Made by a program: the position numbers and the translations under genes. A DNA stretch of 64,000 nucleotides from Haloactinomyces albus (lineage in GTDB: Bacteria; Actinomycetota; Actinomycetes; Mycobacteriales; Pseudonocardiaceae). The notes beneath the pieces were generated by a model. It was not told the DNA's origin. It saw nothing but the letters and a program-made list of their open reading frames with translations, and ran no database searches. Every line of letters begins with the position of its first letter. Position 1 is the stretch's first letter. Positions 8,092 to 16,631 of this stretch are shown here, piece after piece. Location: positions 1,364,001-1,428,000 of the forward strand of contig NZ_JAVDXW010000001.1 in NCBI RefSeq assembly GCF_031458135.1, read 5' to 3'.

Positions 8092-9639
8092 TCAGCGCCC
8101 GCGCACCATCCGCACCAACCGTACGAGACGCCGCACCGTGCGTGGCGAGCGATTGAACGTCATCGGGTTGAGCGGAATCCGGAACTTGGTGCGGGTCACC
8201 GACTGGGTACGGGCGAACTCGCGCAGACCGTCGGCACCGTGGATTCGTCCGAAGCCGGAATCGCCGACACCGCCGAAGGGCAGCGCGGGCACGGCGGCGA
8301 ACGAGATCACGGAGTTGACCGCGACCATGCCGGAGCGCAACCGCCGTGCCAGCTCTGCACCACGCGACCGGGAGAACACCGTGGCTGCCAGCCCGTATCG
8401 ACCGCTGTTGGCGCGTTCGATCCCCTCGTCCACATCGGCCACACGATCGACCACGACAGTCGGACCGAAGGTCTCCTCCACAGCCGCCTCGGCATCGGCG
8501 GGAACATCGGTGAGTACCACGGGTTCGACGAAGGGTGGCCGCACCGAGTCGCTGCCCCCGACGACCGCACGCCCACCGAGACGCAGGGCATCGTCGACAT
8601 GGTGGCGGATCACGTCCACCTGGGACGACATGGTGATCGGGCCGAAATCCGCCCCGGGCTCGCTACCGGGCCGGAGCTCCGCAGCACGCTCGGTGACCAA
8701 TGCGAGGAACCGGTCGGCCACGGCCTCCACGACATAGACCCGCTCGACACCGATGCACGTCTGCCCCGCGTTGGACATCGCTCCCCAGACGGCGGCCTCG
8801 GCGGCGGCGCGCAGGTCCGCATCGGTGTCGACGATCAGTGCGTCCTTACCGCCGCACTCCACGAGCACCGGAGTCAGCGTTTCCGCACAGGTGGCCATGA
8901 CCCGCTTTCCCGTCTCGGTGGAACCGGTGAAGGCGAGTTTGTCCACTCCCGACCGGCAGAGTGCCGCACCGGTCGCACCGAAGCCGGTGACCACCTCGAA
9001 CACCGGCTGCTCCGGTACGACCTCGGCGAATGTCCTCGCCAGCCACTCCCCGACCGCCGGAGTGAGTTCGCTGGGTTTGAACACGACGGTGTTGCCCGCC
9101 GCCAGCGCGTAGGCGATGGAACCCATCGGCGTGAACGCCGGGTAGTTCCAGGGGCCGATGACGCCGACCACGCCGAACGGCAGGTATTCCACGGTGGCCG
9201 CCTGATTGGCCATCAGCACACCGGGCGAAACCTTGCGCCTGCGGAGTACGTTCTCGGCCTTGTTCGCGGCCCAATGCAGGTGGTCGATGACCAGCACCAG
9301 TTCCATCCTGGCGTCATCGAGCGGCTTGCCGGTCTCCGAGCAGATCACCCCGGCGGCCTCGTCGATTCTGCGCATCAACAGCTTGCGCCATGCGTCCAGC
9401 CGCTTCTGCCGCCCGGAAAAGCCCAGTTCAGCCCACCAGCGCTGTGCTTCGCGAGCACCGCGAACCACCTCGGTGACGTGGTCGGCGCCGTGGATCGGAT
9501 GCGTGCCCACCACCTCGCCGGTACGAGGGTCGAGCGATTCGAATGTCGCACGCTCCGGCAGTCCGGCAGGGTCCGTGTCCGCCTCGGACGGACCTGCCTC
9601 GGACGGGGTCTCGACACTGCCACGGGCGGTCCGGGTCAT
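8092..9639 (-). CDS. NAD(P)-dependent aldehyde dehydrogenase, succinate-semialdehyde type
   Basis: A 515-residue aldehyde dehydrogenase. ATG 9639 is chosen over the upstream ATG because GGGAGGACAGCG precedes it. The cofactor strand PWNYPAF, the FTGSTETGK loop (about 237-245), the catalytic base Glu261 (ECGGKD) and the nucleophile Cys295 (NAGQTCIG) are all present. The best matches by eye are the succinate-semialdehyde or broad-substrate aldehyde dehydrogenases that oxidise aldehydes to carboxylates. The C-terminal tail after about 490 is rich in Arg and Val and may be amphipathic. The gene stands alone, with its own promoter region toward 9640-9750 and a strong terminator after it. Confidence 0.88.
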   Translation of the reverse strand: MTRTARGSVETPSEAGPSEADTDPAGLPERATFESLDPRTGEVVGTHPIHGADHVTEVVRGAREAQRWWAELGFSGRQKRLDAWRKLLMRRIDEAAGVICSETGKPLDDARMELVLVIDHLHWAANKAENVLRRRKVSPGVLMANQAATVEYLPFGVVGVIGPWNYPAFTPMGSIAYALAAGNTVVFKPSELTPAVGEWLARTFAEVVPEQPVFEVVTGFGATGAALCRSGVDKLAFTGSTETGKRVMATCAETLTPVLVECGGKDALIVDTDADLRAAAEAAVWGAMSNAGQTCIGVERVYVVEAVADRFLALVTERAAELRPGSEPGADFGPITMSSQVDVIRHHVDDALRLGGRAVVGGSDSVRPPFVEPVVLTDVPADAEAAVEETFGPTVVVDRVADVDEGIERANSGRYGLAATVFSRSRGAELARRLRSGMVAVNSVISFAAVPALPFGGVGDSGFGRIHGADGLREFARTQSVTRTKFRIPLNPMTFNRSPRTVRRLVRLVRMVRGR

Positions 9640-9757
9640 CGCTGTCCTCCCACCGGTTCCTGATGCCGCTATTGAACGCAGCCTACGGAACATGGCCGCG
9701 TACGGACATCCTCAACGACTCACCGTGCCTTCCGGTTGCGCCGTGGAAGCGAAAAAC

Positions 9758-9800
9758 CACCGGGTGGGACCGAGCACTCTCCTGCAATCCCACCCAGGTG
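9758..9800 (-). terminator. Intrinsic terminator of the symporter operon
   Basis: Read on the minus strand, CACCTGGGTGGGA pairs with TCCCACCCGGTG with one bulged base, and the hairpin is followed by GGTTTTTCGC. The U-tract orientation fits transcripts leaving the small membrane-protein gene that stops at 9831. Confidence 0.65.
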
Positions 9801-9830
9801 ACGGAACAAGCCCGGTGTTGCGGTGAGCGC

Positions 9831-10115
9831 TCAGTGCTCCGGCGGCTCGGCATCGGAGTGCTCGTCGGGCACCACGAGCGGGCGCAGGCGCACCCACACG
9901 CCGAACAGTGCGGCGAAGACCAGCATGCCGATACCGCTCCAGAGGTTGATGTTGATCCCTGCGGCCTGACTGATCTCCCGTGCGCTGGTGCCGAACAGTC
10001 CCATGGCCGTGACGATCACACCATAGATGCCGAACAGCACCGCGATGATCATGCGGACGTCGAAGGCACGCACGGCGCGTCCGCTCTGCCCCGAGCCGCT
10101 TTCCGGAATGTTCAT
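9831..10115 (-). CDS. Small two-helix membrane protein partnered with the SSS symporter
   Basis: A 94-residue protein with an excellent RBS (AGGAGGT) before ATG 10115. Two hydrophobic helices (about 22-42 and 58-76) are joined by a short loop, and the ends are polar: the N-terminus is Gly/Ser-rich and the C-terminus Glu/His-rich. It starts 27 bp after the stop of the sodium:solute symporter on the same strand. This is the position and size of accessory small proteins known for other SSS transporters, such as the DUF485 YjcH next to ActP, but I do not recognise it as that family. A role in assembly or regulation of the symporter is inference. Confidence 0.75.
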   Translation of the reverse strand: MNIPESGSGQSGRAVRAFDVRMIIAVLFGIYGVIVTAMGLFGTSAREISQAAGININLWSGIGMLVFAALFGVWVRLRPLVVPDEHSDAEPPEH

Positions 10116-10142
10116 GCCGATTACCTCCTGTCAGCCGGGCCG

Positions 10143-11822
10143 TCACGCGAACACGATGTTGAGCAAAATCGTCAGGGCAAGCACGATTCCGGCGAGCACA
10201 CCCGGACGGCGATACCACCCGGCGTCCTCGCCCGTGGTCGAGGCCTGCAGACGTTCCTTCGGAGTCAGCGAGTACACCAGGCCGACCAACTCTCCGGCAG
10301 GCTTCGGACGGGTCACCAGGCTGACCACGATGCTGACCGCGATGTCGACGACGAACGCCGCACCGGCACCGACGAAGCTCGCTCCCTGCCCCGGCAGATC
10401 CAGCACACCGGTCTCGGCCATCAGGAAGACCGTGAGCGAGGCGAGGGTGCCCATCACCAGACCGAGCCAGCCTGCCGTCGGCGTCATCCTCTTCCAGAAC
10501 ATACCGAGGATGAACGTGGCGAACAGTGGAGCGTTGAACAGTGAGAACAGGGTCTGCAAGTAGTTCATCAGGTTGGAGTAACCGGAAGCGATGAACGCCG
10601 TGCCGATCGCGGCGGCCGTGGCACCCACGGTTACCCAGCGCCCCATGTTCAGGTAGTAGTCGTCCGACCTGTTCTTGACGATGTAGGACTGCCAGATGTC
10701 GTAGGTGAACACCGTGTTGAACGAACTCAGGTTCGCGGCCATCCCGGCCATGAACGAGGCGAGCAGGCCTGCCAGGGCGATACCGAGGATGCCGTTGGGC
10801 AGCAGGTCGCGCATCAGCAGCAGGATCGCGTCGTTGTAGTCGACATCGCCTTCGCCCGTCTGCTTGAACACCATCATCTCCTGCACGGAGACCGCGGCGA
10901 TCATGCCGGGGACGACGACGATGAACGGGATCAGCAGCTTCGGGAACGCGCCGATGATGGGGGTACGCTGCGCGGCCGACATGCTCTTGGAGGCCATCGC
11001 GCGCTGGACCTCGACGAAGTTGGTCGTCCAGTAGCCGAAGGCCAGCACGAAGCCCAGCCCGAAGACGATGCCGAACACGCTGAGGATGTTGCTGGTGAAG
11101 CCGGTCAGTTCATTGCCCGGCCAGGCCGAGAGCTGCTGGGCTCCTGCCTGAGCGGTGACCTTGTCCACCAGGCCACTCCAGCCGCCGACCTTGGCCAGGC
11201 CGACGATGGTCAGCGGCAGCAGGGCGGCCACGATGACGAAGAACTGCAGGACCTCGTTGTAGATCGCCGCGGACAAGCCACCGAGGCCGGTGTAGGTGAG
11301 CACGATGATCGCGGCGATGATCACCGAGACCCACAGTGGCCAGCCGAGCAGCACGTTGACGATGCTGGCCAGCAGGAACAGGTTCACCCCCGCGATCAGC
11401 AACTGGGCCAGCGCAAAGCTGATGCCGTTGACCAGGTGGGCGGCCTTGCCGAAGCGGCGCAGCATGAACTCGGGAACGCTGCGGACCTTGGAGCCGTAGT
11501 AGAACGGCATCATCACGATGCCGAGGAACAGCATCGCGGGGATCGCACCGACCCAGAAATAGTGCATGGTCGGCATGCCGTACTGCGCGCCGTTGGCGGA
11601 CATGCCGATGATCTCGATGGCGCCGAGGTTGGCGGCGATGAACGCCAGACCGGTCACCCACGCGGGCAGCGAACGACCGGACAGGAAGAAATCCAAGCTG
11701 GTCGACACCGACCGGCGCGCGAGGTAGCCGATGCCGAGCACGAACGCGAAGTAAAGCGCGAGCAACACGTAGTCGACGGCGGCGGCATCGAGCCGCAGCT
11801 CGTCCTGGGCCAGCACAGCCAC
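10143..11822 (-). CDS. Sodium:solute symporter (SSS/SLC5 family)
   Basis: A 559-residue polytopic protein with 13-15 predicted membrane helices. The family is recognisable from the N-terminal YLARRSVSTSLDFFLSGRSLPAW, the ANLGAIEIIGM stretch in helix 2 (a sodium-binding region in SLC5), YTGLGGLSAAIYNE and the later AGLLASFMAGMAANLSSFNT. The start is GTG 11822, preceded by GGAGGTGAGGCAGC. The substrate is not clear; sugar (SGLT-like) or carboxylate transport are both possible. It forms an operon with the small membrane protein downstream. The 403-bp upstream region holds a spaced inverted repeat that may be an operator. Confidence 0.88.
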   Translation of the reverse strand: MAVLAQDELRLDAAAVDYVLLALYFAFVLGIGYLARRSVSTSLDFFLSGRSLPAWVTGLAFIAANLGAIEIIGMSANGAQYGMPTMHYFWVGAIPAMLFLGIVMMPFYYGSKVRSVPEFMLRRFGKAAHLVNGISFALAQLLIAGVNLFLLASIVNVLLGWPLWVSVIIAAIIVLTYTGLGGLSAAIYNEVLQFFVIVAALLPLTIVGLAKVGGWSGLVDKVTAQAGAQQLSAWPGNELTGFTSNILSVFGIVFGLGFVLAFGYWTTNFVEVQRAMASKSMSAAQRTPIIGAFPKLLIPFIVVVPGMIAAVSVQEMMVFKQTGEGDVDYNDAILLLMRDLLPNGILGIALAGLLASFMAGMAANLSSFNTVFTYDIWQSYIVKNRSDDYYLNMGRWVTVGATAAAIGTAFIASGYSNLMNYLQTLFSLFNAPLFATFILGMFWKRMTPTAGWLGLVMGTLASLTVFLMAETGVLDLPGQGASFVGAGAAFVVDIAVSIVVSLVTRPKPAGELVGLVYSLTPKERLQASTTGEDAGWYRRPGVLAGIVLALTILLNIVFA

Positions 11823-12225
11823 GCTGCCTCACCTCCAAAACCAACAAATCCAAACGGTAATCACCACTCAAGTGCAAAGCGGTCGAACAGTACCGCACAG
11901 TAACCCCGATCGGGGTAGCCCTATACCGTTTTGTTGGTTTCGGAAGCTCAATCGATCCGGGTCATCCGCCGGACAGCCCAGAGACTCCGTGCAACGGGAG
12001 TCCGCGACTACCCCGAACAGCAGCACGCGACAGGCGGGGCTCCATACGCGGTGCAGGCAGCCACCGCACGACTCAACATGTCCGCCCGAGAAGCGACACG
12101 GGACCGCGGAAAGCCGGCACCCGGCCCGCTGAGCCGGGTGCGTCCGGTTGTCCTGGCGGGATCGGAGGTTTTCCCGCAGGCTCCGGGCACTCCCGCACGG
12201 CATCCGCACGGGAACCGGCCCACCG
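11823..12225. other. 403-bp gene-free region upstream of the symporter
   Basis: No convincing coding frame is visible; short open frames here are Arg/Pro-rich and lack RBSs. It contains the spaced inverted repeat described separately (11838-11940) and a small hairpin CCCCGATCGGGG at about 11904-11915. It probably holds the promoter of the symporter operon and the end of the nucS transcript. Confidence 0.5.
11838..11940. promoter_or_regulatory. Spaced inverted repeat in the symporter upstream region
   Basis: AAACCAACAAA...AACGGTA (11838-11859, with a four-base insertion) is complementary to TACCGTTTTGTTGGTTT (11924-11940). The left arm begins 16 bases upstream of the symporter GTG. Two separated half-sites of this kind could be operator sites for a dimeric or looping regulator, or could base-pair in the leader and hide the RBS. 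The AT content is much higher than the surroundings. Confidence 0.4.
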
Positions 12226-12885
12226 TCAGAACAGGCGCAGTTCGTCGGACTCGGTGCCCCGCAGGGCGTCGTAGTCCAGGGTCACGCAGCGGATCCCCCG
12301 GTCCTCGGCCAACGTGCGAGCCTGCTGCTTGATCTGCTGCGCGGCGAACACACCGGTCACCGGCGCCAGCAGGGGATCACGGTTGAGCAGTTCGAGGTAC
12401 CGGGTCAGCTGCTCGACACCGTCGATCTCGCCACGGCGCTTGATCTCCACCGCCACACTCGTCCCCTCGGAGTCGCGGCACATGAGATCGACCGGCCCGA
12501 TCGCCGTCGGATACTCCCGGCGCACGAGGGACCACCCCTCCCCGAGGGTGGTCACGTGCTCGGCGAGCAGCTCCTGCAGGTGCGCCTCGACGCCGTCCTT
12601 GACCAGCCCCGGTTCCGCCCCCAGCTCGTGCTTCGAGTCGTGCAGGACCTCGTCGATGCTGATGACCAGTTTCTCCCCGGCCTTGTTCTGCACCGTCCAC
12701 ACGTCGTGGTCCTCGATCAGCCAGCAGGGCGGGCTCATCCAGTTCAGCGGCTTGTAGGCCCGGTCGTCGGAGTGCACCGACACCGACCCGTCCGCTTTGA
12801 ACAGCAGCAGCCGCTGCGCGAGGGGCAGGTGCGCGATGAGGCGGCCGATGTAGTCGACCTTGCAGGCAGCGATGACGAGACGCAC
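12226..12885 (-). CDS. nucS: NucS/EndoMS mismatch-specific endonuclease
   Basis: A 219-residue protein matching actinobacterial NucS over its length. The N-terminal half is the dimerisation/DNA-binding domain ([15 protein letters not shown]...). The C-terminal half carries the RecB-like nuclease core: Asp133 in PVDLMCRD, Glu147 and Lys149 in VEIKRRG, and Gln159 in DGVEQL. The protein ends in DELRLF, a tail of the kind that docks on the replication sliding clamp. NucS cuts both strands at mismatches and replaces the MutS/MutL pathway, which most actinobacteria lack. The start is GTG 12885. It is divergent from the Nudix gene. Confidence 0.93.
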   Translation of the reverse strand: MRLVIAACKVDYIGRLIAHLPLAQRLLLFKADGSVSVHSDDRAYKPLNWMSPPCWLIEDHDVWTVQNKAGEKLVISIDEVLHDSKHELGAEPGLVKDGVEAHLQELLAEHVTTLGEGWSLVRREYPTAIGPVDLMCRDSEGTSVAVEIKRRGEIDGVEQLTRYLELLNRDPLLAPVTGVFAAQQIKQQARTLAEDRGIRCVTLDYDALRGTESDELRLF

Positions 12886-12989
12886 CCGGCACAGGGTACG
12901 GGTGCCGGACGAGCCGGTAGCATCCCCGCACCCGATCGGGGCGGATGCCGGGCGTGCGGAGAGATCGGTCGCATGGAGACTGTTCGCTC

Positions 12990-13523
12990 ATGAGGAGAGA
13001 AACCAGTCGTGAGGTGTACGCGAACCCGTGGATGACCGTGCGGGAGGACGCCATCCGCCGTGTGGACGGGTCGGCAGGGGTCTACGGCGTGGTGGACAAG
13101 CCGGACTACGCACTGGTGGTCCCGCTGGACGGCGATCGGCTGCATCTGGTCGAGCAGTTCCGATATCCGCTCGGACTGCGCCGCTGGGAGTTTCCCCAGG
13201 GCACGGCTCCCGGACTCGCCGAGTCCAACCCCGCCGAGCTGGCCGCCCGAGAGCTGCGGGAGGAAACCGGACTACAGGCCGCCGAGCTGACCGATCTCGG
13301 GCTGATCGACGTGGCGCCGGGGCTGTCCAGCCAGCGCGGACGGGCGTTCCTGGCCACCGGGCTGACCGCGGGTGACCACGCGCGCGAGCACGAGGAGCAG
13401 GACATGCGCTCGGCATGGTTCTCGCGCGCCGAGTTCGAGCGCATGATCGCCGAGAGCGAGATCACCGATGCCCAGTCACTGGCCGCCTACACCCGGCTGC
13501 TGCTGCACGAGCACTCCCGGTGA
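12990..13523 (+). CDS. Nudix hydrolase, ADP-ribose pyrophosphatase-like
   Basis: A 177-residue protein starting at ATG 12990. The Nudix box lies at about residues 65-90: a Gly-rich turn (FPQGTAPGL), then ELAARELREETGL with the metal-binding Glu residues. The upstream phrase VYGVVDKPDYALVVPL and the strand GLIDVAPGLSSQRGRAFLA resemble ADP-sugar pyrophosphatases (NudF type), which split ADP-ribose to AMP and ribose-5-phosphate. The exact substrate is uncertain. It is divergent from nucS with a 104-bp spacer, and convergent with the flavin monooxygenase gene. Confidence 0.85.
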   Translation: MRRETSREVYANPWMTVREDAIRRVDGSAGVYGVVDKPDYALVVPLDGDRLHLVEQFRYPLGLRRWEFPQGTAPGLAESNPAELAARELREETGLQAAELTDLGLIDVAPGLSSQRGRAFLATGLTAGDHAREHEEQDMRSAWFSRAEFERMIAESEITDAQSLAAYTRLLLHEHSR

Positions 13524-13590
13524 GCGAACCATCCGGGCACTCCGGCACCACGGTCTGTTCACCTCGTCCTCCGCGCGGCCACGACGGCTT

Positions 13591-13610
13591 CCTGATCGAG
13601 ACCGATCAGG
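13591..13610. terminator. Hairpin between convergent genes
   Basis: A perfect 8-bp stem, CCTGATCG and CGATCAGG, with a four-base loop. It lies after the Nudix stop (13523) and overlaps the final codons of the convergent monooxygenase gene. There is no T-tract on either side, so termination may be weak. Confidence 0.35.
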
Positions 13611-14781
13611 CGGCGGTGGCATCGTAGCCGTGAATCCAGTCGAGAGTTTCGTCGATGGTGGCGAGGTTGCGGTCCCGCTGTTCGGCCTCGGGGCCGTCGG
13701 GCAGGTGCAGCAGGTCGGAGGCAACCCAGGAACTGCGCTGGACCTGCCGCGTACGGGTCCGACGCAGCCGCTCGTAGCGCCCCAGGGCCGCTGACGGATC
13801 ATCGCCGTCGGCCTCGGTCAGGCATGCGGCCAGCACTGCGGCGTCCTCGATGCTCTGGTTGGCGCCCTGGCCGTGGTGCGGCAGCATCGCGTGCACCGCA
13901 TCTCCGAGCAGCACGACCCTGCCGCGATGCCAGCGGTTCGACGGGTCCTGTGTGAACAACGCCCAGCGCTGGTGAATCGACGTCGCCGTCACCATGTCCA
14001 CCACCGCCGGGTGCCAGCCGCCGAAGGCCGCGGCGATCTCCTCCGGCGGTGCCGGCCGTGCCCAGGCTGAGTCCGGCCAAGTCTCCGGCTCGTGCCGAAC
14101 GGCCAGGAAGTTGATCAGCTCCCCACCGCCGATCGGATAGTGCAACAGATGCCCACCGGGACCCATCCAGAACTGGATCGCACCGGGATCGGGCAGGTTC
14201 GGCAGTTGCTCGGCCGGGATCAGTCCCCGGAAACCGCTGGTCCCGGAGTACCTCAGGGTGTCGGTGTCGGTGATGTGGGAGCGCACCGTGGAGTGCACTC
14301 CGTCGGCGCCGACGACGACATCGGCCGTGACCGCACGACCATCGGCGAAGGTCAGGCGGACTCCGTCGGCTGCCTCGGTCAGGTCCACGGCACGGTGGCC
14401 GAGATGCACCCGTTCCGGGTCGCACGCAGCGACCAGGATCTGCTGCAGATCCGCGCGGTGCACCCCGTAGTAGGGAGCACCGAAGCGCTTCTCGTAGGTC
14501 TCACCCGCCTCGAAAGCCCGGAGGCGGCGGCCATCGCGCCAATGCCGGTAGATCAACTCGGTCGGCACGGCCGAGCAGATATCGAGCCGATCACCGACAC
14601 CGAGATCACGCAGCACCCGCGTCCCGTTGGCCGACAGGGCGACCGCGGCCCCGACCTCGTGGAACCCCGACGCCTGCTCGTAGACGTCCGCGGCGATGCC
14701 CCGCGATTGCAACGACAACGCGAGCGTGAGCCCACCGATTCCACCACCGACGATGGCCACGCGTGTTGTCCTGTCCGGCAT
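13606..14781 (-). CDS. FAD-dependent monooxygenase (salicylate hydroxylase-like)
   Basis: A 391-residue class A flavoprotein monooxygenase. Landmarks are the dinucleotide-binding GGGIGGLTLALSL at residues 11-23, the DG motif VVVGADGVHSTVR near 155-167, and the GD motif VVLLGDAVHAMLPHHGQGANQSIEDA near 285-310, which binds the FAD ribityl chain. ATG 14781 is preferred to the upstream GTG 14799 because it has a GGGG-type RBS. Such enzymes hydroxylate aromatic rings with NAD(P)H and O2. The TetR gene is divergent and two perfect palindromes lie between, so this gene is probably repressed by that TetR and induced by an aromatic ligand. Confidence 0.87.
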   Translation of the reverse strand: MPDRTTRVAIVGGGIGGLTLALSLQSRGIAADVYEQASGFHEVGAAVALSANGTRVLRDLGVGDRLDICSAVPTELIYRHWRDGRRLRAFEAGETYEKRFGAPYYGVHRADLQQILVAACDPERVHLGHRAVDLTEAADGVRLTFADGRAVTADVVVGADGVHSTVRSHITDTDTLRYSGTSGFRGLIPAEQLPNLPDPGAIQFWMGPGGHLLHYPIGGGELINFLAVRHEPETWPDSAWARPAPPEEIAAAFGGWHPAVVDMVTATSIHQRWALFTQDPSNRWHRGRVVLLGDAVHAMLPHHGQGANQSIEDAAVLAACLTEADGDDPSAALGRYERLRRTRTRQVQRSSWVASDLLHLPDGPEAEQRDRNLATIDETLDWIHGYDATAA

Positions 14782-14811
14782 TGCGCTGCCCCGTTCCACA
14801 CAGATCCAGGA

Positions 14812-14827
14812 TGTACCGATCGGTACA
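14812..14827. promoter_or_regulatory. TetR operator candidate 1
   Basis: A perfect 16-bp palindrome, TGTACCGATCGGTACA, 31 bp upstream of the monooxygenase start. Size and symmetry fit a TetR dimer site. It is paired with an almost identical palindrome 37 bp away, centre to centre. Confidence 0.75.
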
Positions 14828-14848
14828 AGCGTTGCACTGGAACGTATC

Positions 14849-14864
14849 CGTACCGATCGGTACG
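14849..14864. promoter_or_regulatory. TetR operator candidate 2
   Basis: A perfect 16-bp palindrome, CGTACCGATCGGTACG, ending 8 bp before the TetR GTG start. It shares the 14-bp core GTACCGATCGGTAC with the first site. Occupation of this site would block the regulator's own promoter or start, giving autoregulation. Confidence 0.75.
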
Positions 14865-14872
14865 GTCAATGC

Positions 14873-15436
14873 GTGATTCGATCCAGCGATAAACGGGACG
14901 AGCTGCTGCGCCGTATCGTGGGCTACCTCGAGACCCACGGGATCGCGGATCTCTCGCTCGGTCCGATGGCCACCGAGCTGGGGACCAGCAAGCGGATGCT
15001 GCTGTACTACTTCGGCAGCCGCGAAAACCTGATCCACGAAGCGATCGCCGTCAGCCGGCCGCACGTCGCCGACCTCTTCGGTCCCGCCGAGGACATCACC
15101 GCGCTGCGCGATGCCGCCACACGGCTGTGGCAGGCGATCACCGCCGGCGCGCAGCAGCGGCCGATCCGGATCCTGTTCCAGCTGCTGAGCCTCGCCCCGA
15201 CCCAGCCCGACCAGTACCACTCCCTCGCCGACGAAGCGGTGCACGCCATGGTCGATCCCATCGCGCAGACCTACCGGCGGCTGGGAGTCGCCGATCTCGA
15301 CGCGCAGGCCCGAGCGACCCTGCTGGTGTCCGGACTGCGCGGACTGTGCCAGGACCGAATGATCACCGGCGACATCGAACGCACCGACACCGCAGCACAC
15401 CTGCTGATCCACACTGCCACCGCCCTGCCCACCTGA
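14873..15436 (+). CDS. TetR-family transcriptional regulator
   Basis: A 187-residue regulator with GTG start at 14873, directly after the second palindrome. Residues 1-50 are a TetR-type helix-turn-helix: RDELLRRIVGYLETHG, then GPMATELGTSKRMLLYYFGSRENLI, the recognition-helix signature. Residues 55-187 are the variable helical ligand-binding and dimerisation domain. Divergent position from a single flavin monooxygenase and the two shared palindromes indicate it represses that enzyme and itself. The inducer is unknown; an aromatic acid is a reasonable guess from the enzyme class. Confidence 0.88.
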   Translation: MIRSSDKRDELLRRIVGYLETHGIADLSLGPMATELGTSKRMLLYYFGSRENLIHEAIAVSRPHVADLFGPAEDITALRDAATRLWQAITAGAQQRPIRILFQLLSLAPTQPDQYHSLADEAVHAMVDPIAQTYRRLGVADLDAQARATLLVSGLRGLCQDRMITGDIERTDTAAHLLIHTATALPT

Positions 15437-15703
15437 CCGATACGGCGCGGGAGAACCGAGGACGGGGACAATCAGGAGTCACTTCCCGTACTCTCGCTCG
15501 AACAGACCCCGGCACCATGTAAGCGACCAAGCAGGGCCGAGCTGTTATCCGTTTGTCCGATTCACTCCGCGCTGATCCACTCGGTATCTGCACGAACGCG
15601 TATAGTTACCCTCATCGACCATCCCCTGTGGGATTGATGATCATAGCAACATGATCGGATGACAATCACGGCATCTGATTGACACGGACAGTGAGGTACC
15701 ATC

Positions 15704-16516
15704 GTGACAAGCCGCCCGGACCGGCAGCCGGAGCAGGTCGACCTCAGCAAGCCCAGCGCGGCGAGAGTCTACGACTACTTCCTCGGTGGTTCATCCAATT
15801 TCGCCATCGACCGCGAGTTCGCCCGCGAGGCACTGCAGATCTTTCCCGGTGCTCGGGAGTACGCACGGCTCAACCGCATGTTCCTGCAGCGTGCCGTGCG
15901 GTTCATGGCCGACAACGGAATCCGGCAGTTCCTCGACATCGGTTCGGGTATCCCCACCGTCGGCGCCGTGCACGAAGTGGCGCAGGCAGCGGCACCGGAA
16001 TCACGGGTGGCCTATGTGGACAATGAAGCAGTCGCCATCGCGCACAGCGAAATCATGCTGGAAGGCAACGACAACGCCATCATCGTGCAGGGCGACATGC
16101 GTGCCCCCGAGGAACTGCTGCGTGATCCCGACCTGACCGCGCTGTTGGATACGAGCGAGCCGATCGGGGTGCTCATGCTGGCGATGCTGCACTTCATCCC
16201 CGAGCAGGATGATCCGGCGGGTCTCGTCGAGCGCTACCGGCAACTGCTCGCCCCGGGCAGCTACCTGGCGATCTCGCACGGCACCGATGACGATCTCCCG
16301 GAGATCACCGCACTCGGTGACCTCTACAAGAATTCGACGAATCCCGCGACACTGCGTACGAAGCAGCAGGTGACCGCGTTGCTGCAGGGCTTCGAACTGG
16401 TCGATCCCGGCATCGTGTTCACCCCGGAATGGCGGCCCGAATCGCCCGAGGAGGTCGGGGACGACCCACAGCGCTCGGTCGCCTACGCGGGCGTCGGATA
16501 CAAGCCGAAGTCCTGA
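15704..16516 (+). CDS. SAM-dependent methyltransferase of the SAV2177/DUF574 family
   Basis: A 270-residue protein starting at GTG 15704. The opening LSKPSAARVYDYFLGGSSNFAIDREFA is the signature of the DUF574 (SAV2177-like) methyltransferases, a family much expanded in actinomycetes. The SAM-binding Gly-rich loop is FLDIGSGIPTVGAVHEVA near residues 85-103, and an acidic end of strand 2 (YVDNE) follows. Members are usually of unknown substrate. The upstream 15437-15703 is comparatively AT-rich (for instance TATAGTTACCCT near 15601), indicating a promoter. Confidence 0.87.
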   Translation: MTSRPDRQPEQVDLSKPSAARVYDYFLGGSSNFAIDREFAREALQIFPGAREYARLNRMFLQRAVRFMADNGIRQFLDIGSGIPTVGAVHEVAQAAAPESRVAYVDNEAVAIAHSEIMLEGNDNAIIVQGDMRAPEELLRDPDLTALLDTSEPIGVLMLAMLHFIPEQDDPAGLVERYRQLLAPGSYLAISHGTDDDLPEITALGDLYKNSTNPATLRTKQQVTALLQGFELVDPGIVFTPEWRPESPEEVGDDPQRSVAYAGVGYKPKS

Positions 16517-16631
16517 CGGCACCGGAGCAGTCACTTCGGCGACAGGGCGCTCCCGAGCGTGCGGGCGGGTGCGCTCTCGCCCGGGCCGGTTCCGGCGGAA
16601 TCGCACTGATGCGGGAGGCCGCCCCCGCGGC

